Source of the DNA: Verrucomicrobium spinosum DSM 4136 = JCM 18804
Lineage (GTDB): Bacteria > Verrucomicrobiota > Verrucomicrobiia > Verrucomicrobiales > Verrucomicrobiaceae
Length of the DNA: 64,000 bases
Reading direction: 5' to 3'
NCBI RefSeq assembly: GCF_000172155.1
Contig: NZ_ABIZ01000001.1
Coordinates: 5,055,105 to 5,119,104, forward strand
Under the pieces are notes generated by a model. That model searched no databases, was not told the origin of the DNA, and saw only the letters and a program-made list of their open reading frames with translations. The translations under genes were made by a program, and so were the position numbers. This document shows, piece after piece, positions 15,378 to 23,091 of the stretch. The first letter of the stretch is position 1, and the number at the start of each line of letters is the position of its first letter.

Positions 15378-18107
15378 TTATTTCTTCTTCCCCGCCTTCT
15401 TCACGGGAACCTTCTTGGCCGCTTTCTTCGCCGCCTTTTTCGCGACACTCTTAATCTTCGCCGGCGAGGTTGGAGTACCACCTTTAGGGGGCTCAGGATC
15501 AGTCGCAGGTTGCACCTTCGGAGCAGCAATGATCGTCACTCCACCCTGATCCACATCCAGCAGGCGAAGCTGCAAGCCACCACGCTCAGGCGAGGCACAG
15601 TAAACCGGGAGTGAAATCGTAAGATCCAAGGAGTTCACCCCTGATCGGGTCGTGAAATCTTCCCTTGAAATCACCTCACCCTGCAACTCGTGCCCACCGG
15701 ATACCCAGGCGACCACAGTACCCACGGGAGTATCCAGAGAAGCCTCACCCTTCAACTCTGCCACGGCCGCCCGCACCTTTGCTACGAGCTCCTCCAAGAC
15801 TTCAATATTGCAGGTTGAAGCTCGATAATCTGGCAATCCACCTTCGGCCGCAATCGTGTTTACCCAAGCGATGAACTCGTCAACGCTCGCCTGCACATCA
15901 TCGATGTAGGTATGTCCCGCAGCCTCGTACAAGCACACCAAATCATTCTCCAGAGCGCAGCACCTTTGCATCTTCTCTGTAACGCTCAACTCCTCATCAC
16001 TGACGCACTGCCCACTGCCCACTGACGCACTGACCCCAAGCTCCTCCACCACCCGCCGAGCCGCCAGCACGATCAGCTCCGCGTCCGCCAGGCCGTGATT
16101 CGGATCACTGTACGGCTTCAGCCCGTTGTCTTTGGCGATGATGTCCAGCCACTTCACCAGCTCATCCGTGTGCTCCAGGTCGTCATCATCATAGACGTTC
16201 CCCGCCTGCACATACAGGTCCACCAGCTCCTTCTCCAGGGCCACGCGACGGTCCACCATCTTGGCAGCATCCACCGCTTCCTGGTTCACTGTCTTCCCCT
16301 TCCCTTTACCCGCGTCCACCTTCGCCAGGCGCTTCACCGCGTCCATGTCCACGCCAAAGGTTCGCGCCAACAACAGGAATGGCTCATTCTTTGCCACCGG
16401 AGAATCCCCGTCCACGAACCCCAGCCGTTCACCCGCCAGACACATCACCACATAGGCCTCCAGCTTTGGCCGCGTGTAGTCGGCCGCTTTGTAGTGCTCC
16501 AGGATCGGCAGGATGAAATCTCGACCGCTCCCCTGGTACCCAGGCTCACCTCTCTTCCGGGGCTGAAGCTTCAGCGCCTTCCCCATCACCATCACCCCTT
16601 GTGCATTCATCATCCCCAGCAGGCTCTGGAGCACCACCAGGCCCTCATCCTCACCATACCCCCCACGCTTCACCACCGCTTCACCCAGGGCGTTCAGTGC
16701 CTCATAGGATTCCGCCACCGCCACCTTCTTCTCCTCAGCCCGCTTCCTCTCCGCCGCCTTGAACGCACCGTCCCCACTGCCAGCCGCTGGCCGCTTGCCA
16801 AAGAGGCTCGTTGCCCCCTTCGCTTTCGCGGCCTGGTTCGCCGCCTCAATGGCTTCATCACGCTTCACCAGTTGGTGGATTCGGCCGGTGTCTGGATTCC
16901 GGGCCACCGTCACCTTCACCTCGCAGGGCGATCCCTTCACCACCTGCTCCCACTTTGGCAGGCTGTCTTCGTCGTAGTGCCCCACATCCTGAGGGCGCGG
17001 CTTCGCGGCCAGGTCCACGTACTCGCTGTCACCCCGCACCGAGCCCTCCACAAACACCGCCTTCGCCCCCTGGACGGACAGCACGTTTTTCCCGGAACCC
17101 TCCGCACTGGCCACCACCAGCTTCCACGCCGCCTCTTGCTTTCTCCGGAAGCAAGACGGCTTCGTGCAGACATGGGGATCAACCCCCATCGATCCGCCGC
17201 CACTCTGTCCACCCACCACCTTCAGCTCCTCCTGGAGACTGGCATCATTGCCACTGCGGAAAGGGCACCCCATGCAAGCCCCACCACAGAGCCGCTCCCC
17301 CTGGGCGGAAAATTGCACAGGCAGCAGCTCAGCATCATCCACATCGAACCCACAGCCCTTCAGGGACAGCATGTAGTCCCGGCGGATCAGCGCCACCGTC
17401 TCCCGTACGTTCAATGGCAGATCCTTGTCCCGCATCTGCGGAGCCAGGATGGCCTTTGCCAGCTCCTCCCGCGCCTCCACATCAGGGATGCGCCCCACCA
17501 GCTCACAGTGCCGGGAGCCGATCACCCCTTTCTCACAGGCCTCCAGCAGACGCTTCGGCGCACGGCGCAGCTTCAAGCGTTGCGTCACGTGCGATTCAGA
17601 CCGCCCTATCCGCTCCGCGATCTTCGCCACCGTGTAGAGCGGCTGCCCATCCTCCCCCTTCAGCGCCAGCAGATCCGCGTACCCGTCCGCTTCCTCCACC
17701 ACCGTCAGGTCCTCCCGCTGGAGGTTTTCCACCAGCATGAACTCCCGCGCCTGCACGTCAGACATGTCCTCCACCATGCACGGCAGCTCACCCAGCTTTG
17801 CCACCAGGCGGTGCACCTGCTCCACATCATCATAGTTCACCACACGGTCCAGGGCCATGCCATTGCCCCGCCACCGACGCGCCCCGGCAATGATCTCATA
17901 CTGCCCCGCCACCGTCCTGGACGGCCGCACCAGCAGGGGCTGCTTCACCCCCATCTCCTCAATGTTCTTACTCAGCTCCTCCAGGGGGCCGGGCTTGAAC
18001 TCCTTGCGCGGATTCAAGATGCACTCATGCAGATTTTCGTGGGGCAGGTACACCACCGTGGCCCTGGTCGGCGCAGGGGCCGCTTCCGTTGATTGTGTCG
18101 CGATCAT
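15378..18107 (-). CDS. Large ParB-like phage protein with Cys clusters
   Basis: 909 residues, two to three times the usual ParB size. ParB N-domain: LNPRKEF (31-37), QYEIIAGARRWR (69-80) and MLVENLQREDLTVVEEADGY (124-143). HTH: TVAKIAERIGRSESHVTQRL (159-178). Then CGGACMGC (274-281) and CTKPSC (314-319), a possible zinc site. The remaining ~580 residues are acidic helical blocks, and the protein ends in Lys/Ala repeats (KKAAKKAAKK). Such proteins bind DNA and may use CTP. Roles could be partition, replication control or transcription. A clear AAGGAAA ribosome site precedes the ATG. No ParA is seen. Confidence 0.82.
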   Translation of the reverse strand: MIATQSTEAAPAPTRATVVYLPHENLHECILNPRKEFKPGPLEELSKNIEEMGVKQPLLVRPSRTVAGQYEIIAGARRWRGNGMALDRVVNYDDVEQVHRLVAKLGELPCMVEDMSDVQAREFMLVENLQREDLTVVEEADGYADLLALKGEDGQPLYTVAKIAERIGRSESHVTQRLKLRRAPKRLLEACEKGVIGSRHCELVGRIPDVEAREELAKAILAPQMRDKDLPLNVRETVALIRRDYMLSLKGCGFDVDDAELLPVQFSAQGERLCGGACMGCPFRSGNDASLQEELKVVGGQSGGGSMGVDPHVCTKPSCFRRKQEAAWKLVVASAEGSGKNVLSVQGAKAVFVEGSVRGDSEYVDLAAKPRPQDVGHYDEDSLPKWEQVVKGSPCEVKVTVARNPDTGRIHQLVKRDEAIEAANQAAKAKGATSLFGKRPAAGSGDGAFKAAERKRAEEKKVAVAESYEALNALGEAVVKRGGYGEDEGLVVLQSLLGMMNAQGVMVMGKALKLQPRKRGEPGYQGSGRDFILPILEHYKAADYTRPKLEAYVVMCLAGERLGFVDGDSPVAKNEPFLLLARTFGVDMDAVKRLAKVDAGKGKGKTVNQEAVDAAKMVDRRVALEKELVDLYVQAGNVYDDDDLEHTDELVKWLDIIAKDNGLKPYSDPNHGLADAELIVLAARRVVEELGVSASVGSGQCVSDEELSVTEKMQRCCALENDLVCLYEAAGHTYIDDVQASVDEFIAWVNTIAAEGGLPDYRASTCNIEVLEELVAKVRAAVAELKGEASLDTPVGTVVAWVSGGHELQGEVISREDFTTRSGVNSLDLTISLPVYCASPERGGLQLRLLDVDQGGVTIIAAPKVQPATDPEPPKGGTPTSPAKIKSVAKKAAKKAAKKVPVKKAGKKK

Positions 18108-18128
18108 GGTCTTGTTATTTCCTTTTGT

Positions 18129-18731
18129 TTACTGGTCCTTCTTCAGCTTCTTCCCACCCCGCCGGTTGCAGTTGCCTTTCTGCACATCCCGGTACTTCTC
18201 CCTGGCGGCCTCCGATTTCGTGCCGCCGAAAAGTTTGAATCCCTTCACACCCCAGCGCTGGAGCAGCTCCTCCACCGTCCGCTTCTCCCGCGCATGCACG
18301 GCCGCCCGTGTCTCATCCAGCAGCCAGGCCACCTCCGTTTGGGATACCCCTTTGATCAGCAGCGGCTTCACCCGCCGGGTGACCGCCAGCACATTCTTCA
18401 TCACGCACCAGGGCGATCTGGCACCGGACCACAGATAGTTCAGCAGCGCCTTCAGCGTCCGCACCCGCTCCCGGTCCACCATCTGCTGGAGCCCCTTACA
18501 GATTTCCTCAAACCGCTCCTCCAGCACGTCCGGATGCTCATACTTCACCCTCGCCATCAGCTCACCGACCGATTGCGCCAGAGCGGACAGGTCCCGCGGA
18601 TCATCCTCCTTCGTGCCCGGCTCCATCAGGTCCCCCAGGGGCATCCGGTCGTCCACCACCACCGGCTCACCATCCACGTACACCACAGGCGGTACGTACT
18701 GCTCAGCGAAGTCCGCTTGAAAATCTGCCAT
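18129..18731 (-). CDS. Phage early protein, unknown
   Basis: 200 residues. Helical, with a highly basic C-terminus (NCNRRGGKKLKKDQ). TRRVKPLLIKGVSQTEVAWLL near residues 116-136 could be a helix-turn-helix. It is 21 bases upstream of the ParB-like gene and probably cotranscribed. A DNA-binding accessory role is plausible but not shown. Confidence 0.5.
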   Translation of the reverse strand: MADFQADFAEQYVPPVVYVDGEPVVVDDRMPLGDLMEPGTKEDDPRDLSALAQSVGELMARVKYEHPDVLEERFEEICKGLQQMVDRERVRTLKALLNYLWSGARSPWCVMKNVLAVTRRVKPLLIKGVSQTEVAWLLDETRAAVHAREKRTVEELLQRWGVKGFKLFGGTKSEAAREKYRDVQKGNCNRRGGKKLKKDQ

Positions 18732-18748
18732 GGGAGTATGTGAGGTTG

Positions 18749-19069
18749 CTAAGGTCCGTCTGGATCAAGTGTGTGGTCATTGGCTGCTCTGCTCTTACCG
18801 TCCGCGCCGGCAGCCAGGGCAGCGCGGGGGCGTGGCTCAATCACGGGCGGAATAGGCGGCGGCACCATGCTGGCCATCTGCACCGCCCGGCACAGCGCCA
18901 CGTGCTCATGCACGCCCGCTAGCAGCTCAGTGAACCGCATCCGGATCTCCGTCACATCCGCCCGGAGCAACGGCGTAGGCACGTCCCGGTAGAGCGCAGC
19001 CAGGCGCTCGTGGACAGCCTTGCAGGCCTCCACGATCTCCTCCGCACTGCTCACCAGGTCCGCCGGCAT
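18749..19069 (-). CDS. Phage early protein, unknown
   Basis: 106 residues, largely helical (SSAEEIVEACKAVHERLAAL) with a Pro-rich C-terminal tail. No motif recognised. The ATG at 19069 follows the TAA of a 55-residue gene after 5 bases, so it belongs to the same early operon. Confidence 0.5.
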   Translation of the reverse strand: MPADLVSSAEEIVEACKAVHERLAALYRDVPTPLLRADVTEIRMRFTELLAGVHEHVALCRAVQMASMVPPPIPPVIEPRPRAALAAGADGKSRAANDHTLDPDGP

Positions 19070-19074
19070 GGCGC

Positions 19075-19242
19075 TTACTCAGCCCCCTCCGTGGTTGGAC
19101 GATCCTCAGGACGGTCGCACACGTGTGCGACCGTATCGCCCAGTTCATCAAGTATCAGTAACGGCAATTGCTCACCTGCCACAGAGCTGCCAGCGCCAAC
19201 CAATACCATCTCCATCCAAGCGTTGTGTTCGTCCCAGGGCAT
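19075..19242 (-). CDS. Small phage ORF, 55 residues
   Basis: ATG at 19242 to TAA at 19075-19077, starting MPWDEHNAWMEMVLVG. It fits exactly between two genes: the upstream stop is 2 bases before its ATG and the downstream ATG is 5 bases after its stop. That tight packing is the main support. The product is acidic, with no recognised domain. Easily missed because of its length. Confidence 0.6.
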   Translation of the reverse strand: MPWDEHNAWMEMVLVGAGSSVAGEQLPLLILDELGDTVAHVCDRPEDRPTTEGAE

Positions 19243-19244
19243 GA

Positions 19245-19511
19245 TCAGTGATTGCTAGTTGTTTCCGGGTACTCCCCGGCGAGCATGCGGTTCTGCACGT
19301 CCTCCACGGCCGCGACCGCGTAGAATTCCCGCCCCTCACTCCGCGCCGTAGGCTTGCGGCAGCACGGCTCCAGCCACCCGGCGGACCGGGCATCCTCGAA
19401 TACCTGGCGCGTCAGCAGCACGATCACCTCCGCCTGCGTGAGCACCTTGGTGAGGGGCAGCGCCGCCTGGCGTGGCTTCCACTTTGGTTTCTGGAACACC
19501 AGGCCACTCAT
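19245..19511 (-). CDS. Small phage protein, unknown
   Basis: 88 residues. Basic N-terminus, then LTQAEVIVLLTRQVFEDARSAG and VEDVQNRMLAGEYP. The order helix, basic patch (CCRKPTARSEGREFY), helix recalls excisionase-like or MerR-like small winged helices, but the match is weak. It overlaps the upstream gene by 4 bases. Confidence 0.5.
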   Translation of the reverse strand: MSGLVFQKPKWKPRQAALPLTKVLTQAEVIVLLTRQVFEDARSAGWLEPCCRKPTARSEGREFYAVAAVEDVQNRMLAGEYPETTSNH

Positions 19512-19933
19512 CGCCCGCCGCCCCCTTTCACGGCCACCATCTTGACCACCAGCCAGGCCAGCGCCGCCACCAGCCCCAGGGCAAGCAGCTCGATCCCAAG
19601 GAAGGCCAGCAGAGTATGCTCATGCACCAGGCGCAGCAGCCACGGCGCGACCGCAGGCACCACGTGGCACGCACAAGATCTCAGCGGGGGCAAGCCCTCC
19701 AGGGCCAGCGCCGGCTGCTCCTCCGGAGGCAGATCCTCCAGGCGAATACGGACCGCCTTCCCCTGTCCCCGCTCAAAGACAGGCGGGAGATTGAAGTGAG
19801 GCACCGCCGCCGAGAGCTGCCCCAGCGCTTTCGCCGTCGCATCCGCACGATTCAGCGCGCCAATGATCCGCAGCGTCCCCTGCGCCGGAGTGTAGCCGGT
19901 GACATGCACCGTGAAGTGCGCCTTGAAGTTCAT
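19508..19933 (-). CDS. Phage protein with C-terminal membrane segment
   Basis: 141 residues. N-terminal strand-rich domain (FKAHFTVHVTGYTPAQG) and a hydrophobic helix at about 105-133 (HTLLAFLGIELLALGLVAAL) ending in a short basic tail, so it is probably tail-anchored in the inner membrane. No known family. It overlaps both neighbours by 4 bases. Confidence 0.5.
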   Translation of the reverse strand: MNFKAHFTVHVTGYTPAQGTLRIIGALNRADATAKALGQLSAAVPHFNLPPVFERGQGKAVRIRLEDLPPEEQPALALEGLPPLRSCACHVVPAVAPWLLRLVHEHTLLAFLGIELLALGLVAALAWLVVKMVAVKGGGGR

Positions 19934-20361
19934 GACGCCCCACCCCCTTCTTTCAGATTGGGCAGCTCCACCGTGATCCCCTCGCTCGACAACTCCACCA
20001 GGCGCAGAGGAAAGGTCTTCGATCCACGGAAGACCGTCACAGGAAACAGGTCCCTCAGCTCAGCACGATAGGAGGCATTCAACGCCCATCGCACGCCCCG
20101 GCCATTCCCAGGCGGACGCAGTTTGCGGCGACTGATCGCCCGGGGCGCGATCCGCAGGATTCCCAGGTTCAGATCAATTTGCAGCTCCACCCGGTGCCCC
20201 AGGGCTGCAAAGCCACCCACCTCCACCAGGCGGGGAGAGAGGAAGAAGATCAGGTTGCCCGCCGCGCTCCCCGTTGGGTGCAGGTGCGCCACGATCTCTG
20301 ACGCAGCCCGCCGCCCAGAGCCGCCACGCCGCACATCCAGGTCCACAGTCTTCCAGGCCAT
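19930..20361 (-). CDS. Phage early protein, unknown
   Basis: 143 residues, strand-rich and basic (DVRRGGSGRRAASEIVAHL, PRAISRRKLRPPGNGRG). No motif recognised. Its ATG shares one base with the TGA of the upstream gene (TGATG), a sign of coupled translation. Confidence 0.5.
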   Translation of the reverse strand: MAWKTVDLDVRRGGSGRRAASEIVAHLHPTGSAAGNLIFFLSPRLVEVGGFAALGHRVELQIDLNLGILRIAPRAISRRKLRPPGNGRGVRWALNASYRAELRDLFPVTVFRGSKTFPLRLVELSSEGITVELPNLKEGGGAS

Positions 20362-20750
20362 CAGCGAGGCCCTCCCTTCACACTCAGCAGCTCGCGCACT
20401 TGATTCATCCCCGCGTATCCACGGGACGCCAGTCGGACCAGCTCACAGAATCCACGTACCGACTCCCCATCTATGTCGCTAGGTGCACCCAAAAGCTGGA
20501 GGAGCATTTGCCCCAGTTTGGCCGCCGCCTGCTCCCCAGTACTGGCGGCATTCTTGGCACCGATCCCCTGCCGATAGTGCCGGACAAAGGTATCAACGGC
20601 GGACGCATCCACAGGCTCATTCCGCCAAACAGCATCCTTCTTACCAGCTGCCAGATACCCCCTGAAATCAGCCAATGCTTGCGCCTTTTCGGCGGCATCA
20701 TCCGTTTCCTCGAACTCATCGCCACGAGCTTCTCCATGCTCCACGCTCAT
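20361..20750 (-). CDS. Phage early protein, unknown
   Basis: 129 residues from the ATG at 20750 (MSVEHGEARGDE). Longer readings upstream overlap the preceding gene and were rejected. GGAAGGGAGG lies about 10 bases before this ATG. The N-terminus is acidic, the rest helical (AEKAQALADFRGYLAAGKK, LGQMLLQLLG). Function unknown. Confidence 0.55.
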   Translation of the reverse strand: MSVEHGEARGDEFEETDDAAEKAQALADFRGYLAAGKKDAVWRNEPVDASAVDTFVRHYRQGIGAKNAASTGEQAAAKLGQMLLQLLGAPSDIDGESVRGFCELVRLASRGYAGMNQVRELLSVKGGPR

Positions 20751-20752
20751 AT

Positions 20753-21187
20753 TCACGCGGCCCTCCCTTCCCCTGCCGCGTTTGCACGCTCGTTCACCTG
20801 GAGGCGGATCATCGTCCCACCCTCGACCAGGTTCGACCAGCCCTGATGCGGGCTGGCATAGAGCATGGCCCCGAATCCAGGGCGCGCCACATGACGGCTC
20901 CCCACGTACCACACCCCACCCACATACCGGCGGAGCCAGCGGCCAGCCACCCCGCGCCAGTCCCGCATAGCGAGAGACCCCAGCCGGGAGAGCCGCTTGG
21001 CGACCACATCCCGGCGGAGTCTGGTTCCGCGTTGCCCCAGCTTTTCAGCCAGGTACCGGAGCGCAAGCACATCCGCGTGCACCCCTTCATCATTCCGCAG
21101 TCCACCCACCTCTGCGCACATCGCCGGCATCCTGACGGACTGCGCACCGGCCCCTGGTCTTCTTCTGCCTGTATTATTAGTTTTCAT
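20753..21187 (-). CDS. Phage early protein, basic, unknown
   Basis: 144 residues from the ATG at 21187 (MKTNNTGRRRPG), chosen because AAGGAAAAGGAAAT lies just upstream and longer forms overlap the preceding gene. Arg-rich, with a block RLRRDVVAKRLSRLGSL that could contact nucleic acid. No domain recognised. The stop lies 2 bases before the next start. Confidence 0.5.
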   Translation of the reverse strand: MKTNNTGRRRPGAGAQSVRMPAMCAEVGGLRNDEGVHADVLALRYLAEKLGQRGTRLRRDVVAKRLSRLGSLAMRDWRGVAGRWLRRYVGGVWYVGSRHVARPGFGAMLYASPHQGWSNLVEGGTMIRLQVNERANAAGEGRAA

Positions 21188-21242
21188 CCCAGTAGTTATT
21201 TCCTTTTCCTTGGTTGCTGCACCGCCAGCCAAAGCGGTGAAA

Positions 21243-21464
21243 TCACTTCGTCGCCACCATGGCGACACGCCGCAAAGCGGACCTCTTACCCCGCCGCTTC
21301 GCGCCACCTGCAGATTCCGGAGAGGGGTTCACGAAAGCGTGCACCGCGTCACAAATGACCGCATCGATGCTCTTCTTTTCGCTCGACGCCCTCTCCAAGA
21401 GTCTTCTCACGTCATCAGGGCCTAGGCCGGCCTCCGACAGGTTCAGGTTAATGGTCGCATTCAT
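21243..21464 (-). CDS. First early phage gene, ribbon-helix-helix-like
   Basis: 73 residues from ATG 21464 (an ATG at 21488 is possible). MNATINLNLSEAG looks like a beta strand, followed by helices PDDVRRLLERASSEKKS and DAVICDAVHAFV, the CopG-like pattern. It has a basic tail (AKRRGKRSALRR). It is divergent from the regulator at 21559 and is the first gene of the long leftward operon, so a Cro-like or antirepressor role is reasonable. No Shine-Dalgarno sequence is evident at either start. Confidence 0.5.
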   Translation of the reverse strand: MNATINLNLSEAGLGPDDVRRLLERASSEKKSIDAVICDAVHAFVNPSPESAGGAKRRGKRSALRRVAMVATK

Positions 21465-21466
21465 CG

Positions 21467-21476
21467 TTTCGAACAG
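21467..21476. promoter_or_regulatory. Putative second operator half-site
   Basis: TTTCGAACAG directly upstream of the leftward gene repeats the TTCGAACA core of the operator at 21524-21540. Two related sites in a divergent intergenic region fit a lambda-like switch. The short length makes chance occurrence possible. Confidence 0.35.
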
Positions 21477-21523
21477 ATTACACCCCATTAATTATCCATT
21501 TCGGACAACTGGCAAGAAAAAAG

Positions 21524-21540
21524 TTGTTCGAATCGAACAA
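21524..21540. promoter_or_regulatory. Palindromic operator between divergent phage genes
   Basis: TTGTTCGA, one A, then TCGAACAA: a perfect 8-bp inverted repeat 19 bases before the ATG of the regulator. The size and position fit a dimeric HTH repressor site controlling both the regulator and the leftward early operon. The intergenic region is clearly AT-richer than its surroundings. Confidence 0.6.
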
Positions 21541-21558
21541 TACCCTTACCTATTGAGA

Positions 21559-21957
21559 ATGGAGCCAGACCAATTGCGCCATTTACGAGAGTCCCGAGGC
21601 ATGACCCGCGAAGCCCTTGCTGAGTGGCTAGGAGATTGCTCCGCCTCTACGGTGAACAAGTGGGAACGAGGAATGCACGCCATCCCCGGATGGGTGGAGC
21701 AGAAGATGTTGAGCGATCTCCATCTGAACCTCCCTTTGAAAGCCATTCACGCCCTGATGAATCACGCGCAAAGCACAGGGCAGGACTTCGCCAGCACACT
21801 GGCCCTGGCCATCCAGCAGTATCTAGGCACCGAGGAAAAGACCAAAGAGACGGGCACCACCTACAACAAGCCAGCGAGCAAGATCACCGAATTTCCCCTC
21901 GCGGCTGAAGAACGCACGCACTACAAGGCTCCCCGCCAGAAACCCACCGCCTCCTAA
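21559..21957 (+). CDS. Cro/CI-family phage transcriptional regulator
   Basis: 132 residues from ATG 21559. The N-terminal HTH_3 domain reads MEPDQLRHLRESRGMTREAL then AEWLGDCSASTVNKWERG, the classical helix-turn-helix of Xre/Cro proteins. The C-terminal half has a helical LPLKAIHALMNHAQSTGQDF region and a basic tail. It is the only phage gene on the plus strand in view, divergent from the early operon, with a palindrome in between. No LexA-like protease domain is present, so it is not a cleavable CI repressor. Likely the lysogeny switch or an immunity regulator. Confidence 0.78.
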   Translation: MEPDQLRHLRESRGMTREALAEWLGDCSASTVNKWERGMHAIPGWVEQKMLSDLHLNLPLKAIHALMNHAQSTGQDFASTLALAIQQYLGTEEKTKETGTTYNKPASKITEFPLAAEERTHYKAPRQKPTAS

Positions 21958-22056
21958 TTTTGCCCGCACCCCCACCGAACGTAATACCCTATTCCAGGTT
22001 CTACGGTCAATAGTTGGATATACGGGCAAGTAAAACTTTCGGTGTACCTAAAGAAA

Positions 22057-22086
22057 AAGCCACGACACCGCAAGGCACCGTGGCTT
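22057..22086 (-). terminator. Rho-independent terminator
   Basis: On the minus strand, arms AAGCCACG and CGTGGCTT enclose an inner GTGCC/GGTGT stem with a TTGC loop, and the hairpin is followed by TTTTTCTTT. It lies 18 bases past the stop of the secreted-protein gene at 22104-22760 and close to the probable right edge of the prophage. Confidence 0.8.
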
Positions 22087-22103
22087 CGAAATTTCTACTG
22101 CTC

Positions 22104-22760
22104 TCAGTTTGGCCGGGAGATCCAGCGCTGAAGCGTGCGGCCATCTATTTCCTTGACCCCGTCCCTAGCAGTCATTCCGCGGATCACGTCACCCTCCGCC
22201 ACCTTTTCCTTCACACCCTCCACGTAGAGCGGAGTGGAGTAGTCCGTCCAGGCAGGCTCAGCGGCCGCCGCCCTACCACCCACGAGCGCACCCACGGCAC
22301 GGGCCGCTGCACCAGGCGCACCGCCTTCGTTGTGCTTGTAGCAGACCAGCGCCCCGTCCGGCAGCACCTGGTGCACCCTCAGCGACCGATTCACCCACTC
22401 AAGATTTTCCAGACGCTGCTGACTCTTCCGCTCCTCACTCTGCAACTGCATTTTCTCGCGCAGCTCCCTCTTCCCGTCCGCCGTCGCCTTTGCCCTGGTC
22501 ACACGAGCCAGCTCCGCTTTCGCGGGATCAAACGCAAAGGCCTCCCGGATCTCCGCCGGCAGCTGCTCATACGGCACCCGGGCCACACCGTCCGCATGCG
22601 TGATCCGCAGCCCGTCCGGTTCCACCGCGCTCACTTTCACAGACCGGTATTCCTTCCCGGTGGAGATCTTCAGTAGGTCCCAGCCCGCCGGCGTCTCCGC
22701 CTGGCACGGTTGCAACACCACCCAGCACAGCCCGGCTACAGCGAGGATTCCCGTCTTCAT
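22104..22760 (-). CDS. Secreted protein of a Verrucomicrobia-type family
   Basis: 218 residues. Signal peptide at 1-20 (MKTGILAVAGLCWVVLQPCQA). Then the pattern DLLKISTGKEYRSVKVSAVE, PDGLRITHADG and FAFDPAKAE, which I know as a recurring secreted-protein type in Verrucomicrobia with no assigned function. The middle is a charged coiled coil. The C-terminal part (VCYKHNEGGAPG, YVEGV) is a separate small domain. It is the first host-like gene right of the phage. The family memory supports the taxonomic guess but was not searched. Confidence 0.65.
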   Translation of the reverse strand: MKTGILAVAGLCWVVLQPCQAETPAGWDLLKISTGKEYRSVKVSAVEPDGLRITHADGVARVPYEQLPAEIREAFAFDPAKAELARVTRAKATADGKRELREKMQLQSEERKSQQRLENLEWVNRSLRVHQVLPDGALVCYKHNEGGAPGAAARAVGALVGGRAAAAEPAWTDYSTPLYVEGVKEKVAEGDVIRGMTARDGVKEIDGRTLQRWISRPN

Positions 22761-23091
22761 GACGGCATTTTACTCCTCAGCTTTGCAGTCCGCAACCTCG
22801 ATGGCAATTCGCCAAAAGCACACTCCGTTTAGCACACAGATTCCGCACGCCTTATTTTATGGGCCTTGCATCTTCTTGTTGTTTTTGTTGTGACAAAATA
22901 AACACGGGTGCGAATTTTTATCAATTGAACATAATAATCCACTGGGAATTGATATCCTTGCTGAATCAAGCAATGCCTGTTTCAGCGGGTGTAAAGCGCT
23001 TTTGGCGTCTTAAGCTGCATAAAATCGACATTTTGGCAGAGGCAAAGGTGTAAATTTCTCGAAAGAGCCACCCACATGCGTAGGGTGCGGC
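22761..23091. other. Intergenic region, AT-rich, divergent promoters expected
   Basis: 331 bases between the divergent secreted-protein gene and the TerD-fusion gene. From 22850 to 23050 it is markedly AT-rich compared with the flanks. No convincing paired -35/-10 hexamers with 16-18 base spacing were found, and no gene is supported. Confidence 0.4.

Noticed and set aside
16095-18092. 665-residue open frame on the plus strand opposite the ParB-like gene
   Set aside because: His/Arg/Leu-rich product with no domain. It is a composition effect of the GC-rich gene on the other strand, which has clear ParB motifs.
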